Assembly: GCA_030761205.1 (NCBI GenBank)
Contig: JAULJL010000033.1
Location: 992,001-1,056,000 of the forward strand
Source of the DNA: Fremontodendron californicum
Taxonomy: Eukaryota > Streptophyta > Magnoliopsida > Malvales > Malvaceae
Length of the DNA stretch: 64,000 nt
Direction of reading: 5' to 3'
The position numbers and the translations under genes were made by a program. Below, in pieces: positions 58,319 through 64,000 of this stretch. Within the stretch, counting starts at the first letter, position 1; each line of letters starts with the position of its first letter. The notes under the pieces were generated by a model. It was not told the DNA's origin. It did not search any database and was given only the letters and a program-made list of their open reading frames with translations.

Positions 58319-59674
58319 TGATGCACCCAAAAGAGTGTATCTTATTTAACCTTGCACTAAAAAGATCAATTGTAAGTATAGTAGTTAGCAAGGGTCGAGT
58401 CCTCAGGGATTGGGTTTTAATTTATGAGTTATTAGTTTATAACTTACGTTCAAAGAAAACAATAAAAGAAAAGGGGTTTTTGAAGCCAGATTTAAACTAA
58501 GTAAATAATAAGAATAAGATGCAAGGCGGTATAACCAGCCAATAAAAATATATATACTAAATTAGGCAGTATAACCAGCCAATAAAAATAAAACAAAGTT
58601 AATATACAAATTAGGCGGTATAACCAGCCAATAAAAATAAATATAAAAAATAAGCAAACTATAAAAATAAAAGAAAGAAAGAAGAAGAAGAAGAATATTA
58701 ATTATCCAACCTCTTGCTCTTTCTAAAGAAAAAGAAAACTAGAGAAAAGAAAGAAGAAGAAAACTTAGAGAATTTTATTACAATGGCTAATATCCTACCT
58801 ATGTACAATATGATTCTCTACAATCATCCAAGGCCCTCTATTTATACACATTTTGGAGGGCTAAATGACAAGAGACAAGCTTTACAAATTTCAAAGGTAG
58901 GTATAATAGGTGGGTGCATTTTTCTAACAATTTTCGTCATATTGTATGACAATTTTGATCAGCCAACTTGATGGTCGATTTCGTCAATGTTGAAGGCCTG
59001 ATCTGATCACATGGTCTTCTATAAAAAGGTTCCCCTATCAGTTACGGATCCATAGCCGTTTGAATCAGCTCATTTGCTGATGTGGATAAGAAGATATGGG
59101 CAAAATACGAAAACAGGTCAGCACAGACGTCATTGCACATCAGCCAACTTGATGGTCGATTTCGTCAATATTGGAGGCCTGATCTGATCATATGATCTTC
59201 TAGACAAAGGTTCCCGTATCAGTTACGGATCCATAGCCATTGGAATCAGCTCATTTTCTGATGTGGATAAGCAGATATGGGCAAAATACGTAAACAGGTC
59301 AGCACAGACGTCATTGCACATCAGCCACTTTGATGGTCGATTTCGCTAGGGAAAACGACTCCGTTTCAAGAAGTGTAAAACATAAAAAAGATAGATATGC
59401 CTCTTAGCTTTGCACGAATACAAATTTCAGCCTTATTGCTTCAGTGAAACTCCAGATATAGCTGATATGGCAAAAGGTGTCAGAACTGGAACTGAACTCG
59501 ATTTGCCCTTAATTCTAGTAATCTGAAATCACTCAAAGAAACTTGTGAAAAACACCAAATTACATAAAAATATAAAAGATCATAAACATAATTAGACTAA
59601 ACAATAATAACTCGTATTTGACACAAAACAATAATAAAACATAACTAAAAACTATATAATTATACGAGTTATCA
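58319..59674 (-). mobile_element. B2 5' LTR-B, internally deleted
   Basis: It is 1356 bp. Relative to the 3' LTR it lacks about 0.7 kb of U5 (junction near 58661, between GCAAACTA and ATAAAAGAAAG) and one 40-bp repeat unit. TATA, R and U3 are retained. Because reverse transcription makes both LTRs from one template, the deletion must post-date insertion. Confidence 0.9.
58838..58846 (-). promoter_or_regulatory. B2 LTR TATA box TATAAATAG
   Basis: It is retained despite the U5 deletion, so initiation from this LTR remains possible. Confidence 0.68.
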
Positions 59675-59679
59675 GTATA
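59675..59679. repeat. Target-site duplication GTATA (right copy, B2)
   Basis: Matches 51043-51047. Confidence 0.93.
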
Positions 59680-60278
59680 ATAGGTGGGTGCATTTTTCTA
59701 ACAATTTTCGTCATATTGTATGACAATTTTGATCAGCCAGCTTGATGGTCGATTTTTTCAATATTGAAGGCTTGATCTGATCAAATGGTCTTCTAGAAAA
59801 ATGTTCCCCTATCAGTCGGTGATCCATAGCCATTAGAATCAGCTCATTTACTGATGTGGATCAGAAGATATGGTCAAAATACCAAAACTTGTCAGCACAG
59901 ACATCATTGCACATCAGCCAACTTGATGGTCGATTTCGCTAGGGAAAAAGACTCCGTTTCAAGAAGTGTAAAACATGAAAAAGTTAGATATGCCTCTCAA
60001 CTTTGCACGGTCAAAATTTCAGCCTTATTTCTTTAGTGAAACTCCAGATATAGCTGATATGGCAAAAGGTGTCGGAACTGGAACTGAACTGAATTTGCCC
60101 TTAATTGTTGATTTAACCTAGTAATCTGAAATCACTCAAAGAAACTCGTAAAAAAACACCAAATTACATAAAAATATAAAAGATCATAAACACAATTAGA
60201 CTAAGCAATAATAAATCGTATTTGACACAAAACAATAATAAAACATAACTAAAAACTATATAATTATACGAGTTATCA
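59680..60278 (-). mobile_element. B1 5' LTR-B, U3 side
   Basis: It completes 49815-51047 and ends GAGTTATCA at 60278. It carries a single copy of the U3 block, like LTR-A, and its ACGT core is changed to ACATCATT. In U3 it is closer to LTR-A (TTGATTTAACCTAGTAATC is present). Confidence 0.85.
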
Positions 60279-61026
60279 AGGGGCTAAAAGGCAATTTTGA
60301 AAAATCCGAAAAAAATAGAATTCGAGCTCAAAAATTGCAAAACTTTCCAGGACTGAGTTTTAGGATGGAAATAAGGAAATGAGAAGAGGAAAACCAAAAT
60401 TGGGGATGAAACACAAATATGCTAAAATCGGAAGACTAATCCGCAATTTTAAAGGAAAATTCAGAAAAAATGGAAAACGAGCTTGGAAAATTATGAAAAC
60501 CTCAATAACTAAGTTTTATATTGGATGGAATTGATTGGAGAAGAAAAATCCGGAATTAGAGCTCAAATCGAAATAGAAAAAGTTCGGAGGAAATTTTATA
60601 GAGAAATCCGAGAAAAATGGAAAACGAGCTCAAAAAATTATGAAAACCTCTAGAATTAAGTTTTATATTAGATGAGATGGATTGGAGAATAAAAATATGG
60701 AATTGGAGCTCAAATGGAAATAGACAAAGTTTGGGGGTCACTAAACCGAAATTTTAAGGAAAAATGCAAAACGAGCTCGGAAAATTATGAAAATCTCCAG
60801 AGCTGATTTTATATTGGATGGGATGGATTAAAAAAGAAAAATTTGAAATTGGGGTCCATTTGCAAATATATTAAGTTTGGGGGCCAAAATGTGATTTTAT
60901 CGAAAAACCGAAAATGATCATTTTGCAAATAAAAAAAAGAGGAATGGCCTAGAAAATTCCAGGACATTCTCAGGCAGCTCATGAAGAGGAAGATGGGAGT
61001 GTGATCATCTTAAATCAAATAGCCAA
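60279..61026 (+). mobile_element. Ogre-type LTR interior fragment
   Basis: It is homologous in style to 39380-39595 and continues beyond it collinearly. It contains an about 150-bp repeat with AAAACGAGCTC and GTTTTATATTGGATG (60465, 60615, 60770). It ends where a fresh LTR begins at 61027. Confidence 0.68.
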
Positions 61027-64000
61027 TGTAGACACCTAATTTTGTCCGGACCACTAAATCAGGTATGTTTTCTTCCTAAATTGATGTTTCAGAATGCAAA
61101 AAGGCTTTTCTCATCCTGCAGGTGGTACTTCGAAACTTAGTCTAAGAAGTCAAGCATAAAAAGTCAAACTTAAAAAAGTCAATCCCAGAAAAGTCAACCC
61201 TGACAAGTCAACTTCTAAAAAATTCAACCCACTTTCAAAATCAAGATTTGAAGTTCAATTGAAAAATGGTGAAAGAATTTTGATAATCCGAGGTCTACAT
61301 TGAAAGATATGGAGTTCGAAAGTTGGGTTACGGAGATTCAGTAGAAGGAAAACCCTAATTCGAAAAATTTAGGGAAAACTGCTTAAACGATCAAATTGGT
61401 CAAAATTGAAGGTTCAAAATGAAAGATAAGCACTGACTATGGGTAGTGGAGAAGCTACTTGGAAGAAAAACTGAAAGAAAAGTCAATTCAGAAGAAAACC
61501 AAGAATTAGGTTTTTAGTGAATTTTGGTGAAATTGGGGAAAATTGCATAAATGACCCGATTCGGTAAAACTAAAGCCCCTAATTGATGAGGAGTGAGTAA
61601 ACAAGGATAGTTGAAGGCTCAGTTTGAAGAAAATCCGAGAAAATAGCCGATTGGAGGAAAAATGAAAAAACGAGGAAATTCTCGATAGTGAAAAAAGGAA
61701 AAATAAAATCGGAAGGGAATTTGATAGTAAAAATTAGGCATTTTTTCAACCAACTACAGTTCAATATATGAAAAAGGCCCAGGAAAAGAAAATCTAAAAA
61801 TCGAACTTGTTTTGAGCAAAATCTGGCTTTGGAGGCAAAAGGGCAAAATTGGAAAATTTGGAAAAAAATAGCAAATGAACTCCAAAAATTCTGAAAATTT
61901 TCATATCTCATTCTTAAATCATTTCGTAGAGATTGGCGAAAGAAAATCTGGATTCGGAGTTCATTTGCAAAATGGCCAAATCTTGGGCCTACTATGCAGA
62001 AATTCAAAAAGATAAATCCGAAAAAATAGCAAATAAGTTTCAAAAATTTTGAAAATTTGTAGATCTCATTCTTAAATTATTTGGAAGAGATTGGGGGAAA
62101 AAAATTTGAATTCGGAGTTCGTTTCAAAATGGCCAAATCCCGGGCCCATTATTTAGAAATTGAAAAAGATAAATCCCGAAAAAATAGCAAATGAGTTCCA
62201 AAAATTCTAAAAATTTTCAGATCTCATTCTTAAATTATTTGGAAGAGATTGGAGAAAGAAATAATGGATTCAGAGTTCATTTGCAAAATGGCCAAATCTC
62301 GGGCCCACTATGTAGAAATTCAAGCAGAGAAATCCCGAAAAAATAGTAAATGAGCTCCAAAAATTATGAAAACTTCCAGATCATAATTTCAAATTATTTG
62401 GAAGAGATTGGTGAAGAAAAATTTGGATTCAGAGCTCGTTTAAAAAAGGGAAATTTTGGAAACAAAATCCAAAAAATTAGCAAATGGGCTCGAAAAATTT
62501 TGAAAACTTCCAGAATTCAATTTTTTATTATTTTGGAAGTATTAAAAAAAGAAATTTTGAATTTGGAGTTCGTTTGCTGTTTATTTAGGTTCGGGGGTCA
62601 AAAAGGTCATTTTATCGAAAAAATCGAAAAAGGACCTTTCTTGCAATGGAATTGGGCTGGATTTTAAGAGGGCAATCAGCCAAGCCCATGATGGAGATTT
62701 ATTTTGCTGAGCCGTTTCATCTAAAGTCCAAGAGTGAATGAGAAGGTAGTTATTTTTTATCAAGCCTTTGAATTTGCAACAAATGGACCAATGGATGGAG
62801 GGGGGTGATGTCATATTTAGGAAATCCTATTTATGACATCATCTTCATGACATCATATTTAGGAGCTGATTATTATAATCTAATGGTGAAAATTTTACAT
62901 AGAAAGCATCTTGAAGTGATAGCCATTGGATGAGAAAAAAAATAACTACCTTCCTTCTAGAAGGGAGGCCATTTGGCCAAGGGGAATAAGGGGGGACTAA
63001 GCAGTTTTTTTCACAAGTTTTGGAGGTTGAAATGAGGCAGTAGCTAAGGAGAAAAGGAGGGAAAAAAGAAAGGAAAAAGAGAGGATAAAAAATGACAAGA
63101 AAAAGAAGGATTTTGGCTTGCTTATTCTTGATTTGGAAAGCGAGAGCAACGTAGCTATGCTCTTTCATGGTTATTTTTCATATTTTATTGATATGATCTT
63201 GTTTTTATATTGATATTTTTTTCCTTTTTATGAAATAAACTTATTTCTGAAGAGCTACTATTTTTTTTAAAAAAAATAATAAAAAATAACAAGTTTCCAT
63301 CCTTGTTTTTATCATGGCCGAATGGGTTGCTTTTTGGGAAATGATTTTGTTTTTTATCTTGTTCATGAGTATTGTTGTGGTAAGTTAGCTTACTTGTGTT
63401 AGATTAGCTTGATTTGTGGTAGGTTAGCTTGATTATGATAGTTTAAAAATATACCATGCTATGTCTTTGAGGAAATACCTTGCTAAATTTATAAGACTAT
63501 TTGGCCATGCTAGGTTTAAATCACCATGTTTGTTTTTTTTTTTTTTTTTTTTTTGTGTGTTAACTTGTTTAGTATGCTTCCATGGTTTACATATTTAAAC
63601 CATGTCATATGTTTGTTATTTTGTCATTGATATGTTCATGAGTTATGTTAGTCACTATATTTGCATTGTTATCATGTTTTCTAACCATGTGTTTGTGTTA
63701 TTTGCTAGCTAGGATTATACCATGTAACTTGAGGGCCTTTCGGCCAACATGACTTATTTTGTTTTGTGTGTGCATTTTCATTTTGTTTAGTTGATAGGTT
63801 TGCATTTCATGCCTTAACATTGTGTATTTTGATTTGGTTTGCCATGTGTTTGTGTTATTGGCTAAATAGGATTGCATTAGGCTATTTGGTGGCCATTCGT
63901 CCTTTGCATGTGTTTCTTCCTTGTGTGTGCATTTTCATTTTGTTTAGGTACCATTGCTTTGCATCATTATGGCATGAAATTATGTATTAGTTGCTGTTTG
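61027..64000 (+). mobile_element. Ogre-type LTR, cut by the window end
   Basis: It begins TGTAGACACCTAATTTTGTC and matches 2863-5900: a GTCAACCC-rich start, the 158-bp array, and GGCCGAATGG (63317) as at 5202. No polypurine tract precedes it, so it looks like the 5' end of an element inserted in older LTR sequence. No gene was seen. Confidence 0.82.
61866..62580 (+). repeat. 158-bp tandem repeat inside LTR, about 4.5 units
   Basis: AATAGCAAAT-type markers at about 61869, 62024, 62183, 62343 and 62477. It corresponds to 3561-4460 with different unit number and unit sequences. Confidence 0.82.

Larger units (their letters stand above)
51048..59674 (-). mobile_element. B2: complete non-autonomous B element with LOG
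   Basis: It is 8.6 kb. On the - strand: 5' LTR-B (58319-59674, with a 0.7-kb internal deletion), tRNA-Asp site, gag-B, broken zinc-finger ORF, intact LOG, polypurine tract, 3' LTR-B (51048-53106), with GTATA duplications. No pol. This is the type element of family B and shows that the gene cargo is part of a unit that transposes with its own LTRs. Confidence 0.93.
47054..60278 (-). mobile_element. B1: truncated B element, interrupted by B2
   Basis: On the - strand it has the 5' LTR-B (49815-51047 continued at 59680-60278), tRNA-Asp site, gag-B, zinc-finger ORF and the first 45 codons of LOG, and then stops at about 47054. The rest of LOG, the 3' region, the polypurine tract and the 3' LTR are missing. 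All three ORFs are damaged. B2 (51048-59674) lies within its LTR. Confidence 0.9.

Overview
This window is nuclear DNA of a eudicot plant. It is AT-rich, has GT-AG introns, and is dominated by nested LTR retrotransposons. Only one gene looks like a conventional host gene: a plant-specific AGC (AGC1/VIII, D6PK-like) protein kinase at 44933-46928 on the + strand. I cannot name the species. No rRNA, tRNA or CRISPR array was recognised.

Layout. 1-10330: the 3' internal region, a 5.3-kb LTR and a broken gag of giant Tat/Ogre-type Ty3/gypsy elements. 10331-11496 plus 23485-24444: a Ty1/copia LTR (- strand), split by a 12-kb element at 11497-23479 that has identical 5-bp target duplications (GTTGG). 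24445-32084: copia gag remains, a diverged gypsy LTR, two truncated Ogre-type LTRs (- strand) and a copia LTR piece. 32085-39595: a second Tat/Ogre internal region and LTR start, interrupted by a solo LTR at 33884-35939 (target duplication ATCAG). 39596-43140: copia remnants. 43141-47053: the kinase gene and its flanks. 47054-60278: an older, truncated gene-carrying element (B1) with a complete relative (B2, 51048-59674, target duplication GTATA) inserted in its LTR. 60279-64000: more Ogre-type LTR sequence.

The most unusual content is a non-autonomous Athila-like LTR element family, called B here. It is seen three times on the - strand. Its internal region carries a C-terminal gag-like ORF, a 178-codon basic C4-zinc-finger ORF resembling the cysteine-rich nucleic-acid-binding proteins of carlaviruses and other betaflexiviruses, and an intronless LOG-type cytokinin phosphoribohydrolase ORF of 215 codons. 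It has no reverse transcriptase or integrase. LOG is intact in two copies and truncated in the third. The zinc-finger ORF is intact in one copy and broken in two. The LOG/zinc-finger cassette lies between two diverged direct repeats, each with a polypurine-like tract and a short hairpin.

Two LTR types occur. LTR-A is 1490 bp and LTR-B about 2.05 kb. They share the U3/TATA/R half and differ in U5. Both are followed by a primer-binding site matching the 3' end of tRNA-Asp. In the 12-kb composite, an LTR-B plus B internal region sits inside an LTR-A element whose gag is cut by LTR-B and whose pol is gone. Family assignments rest on motifs and remembered family features; no database search was run.
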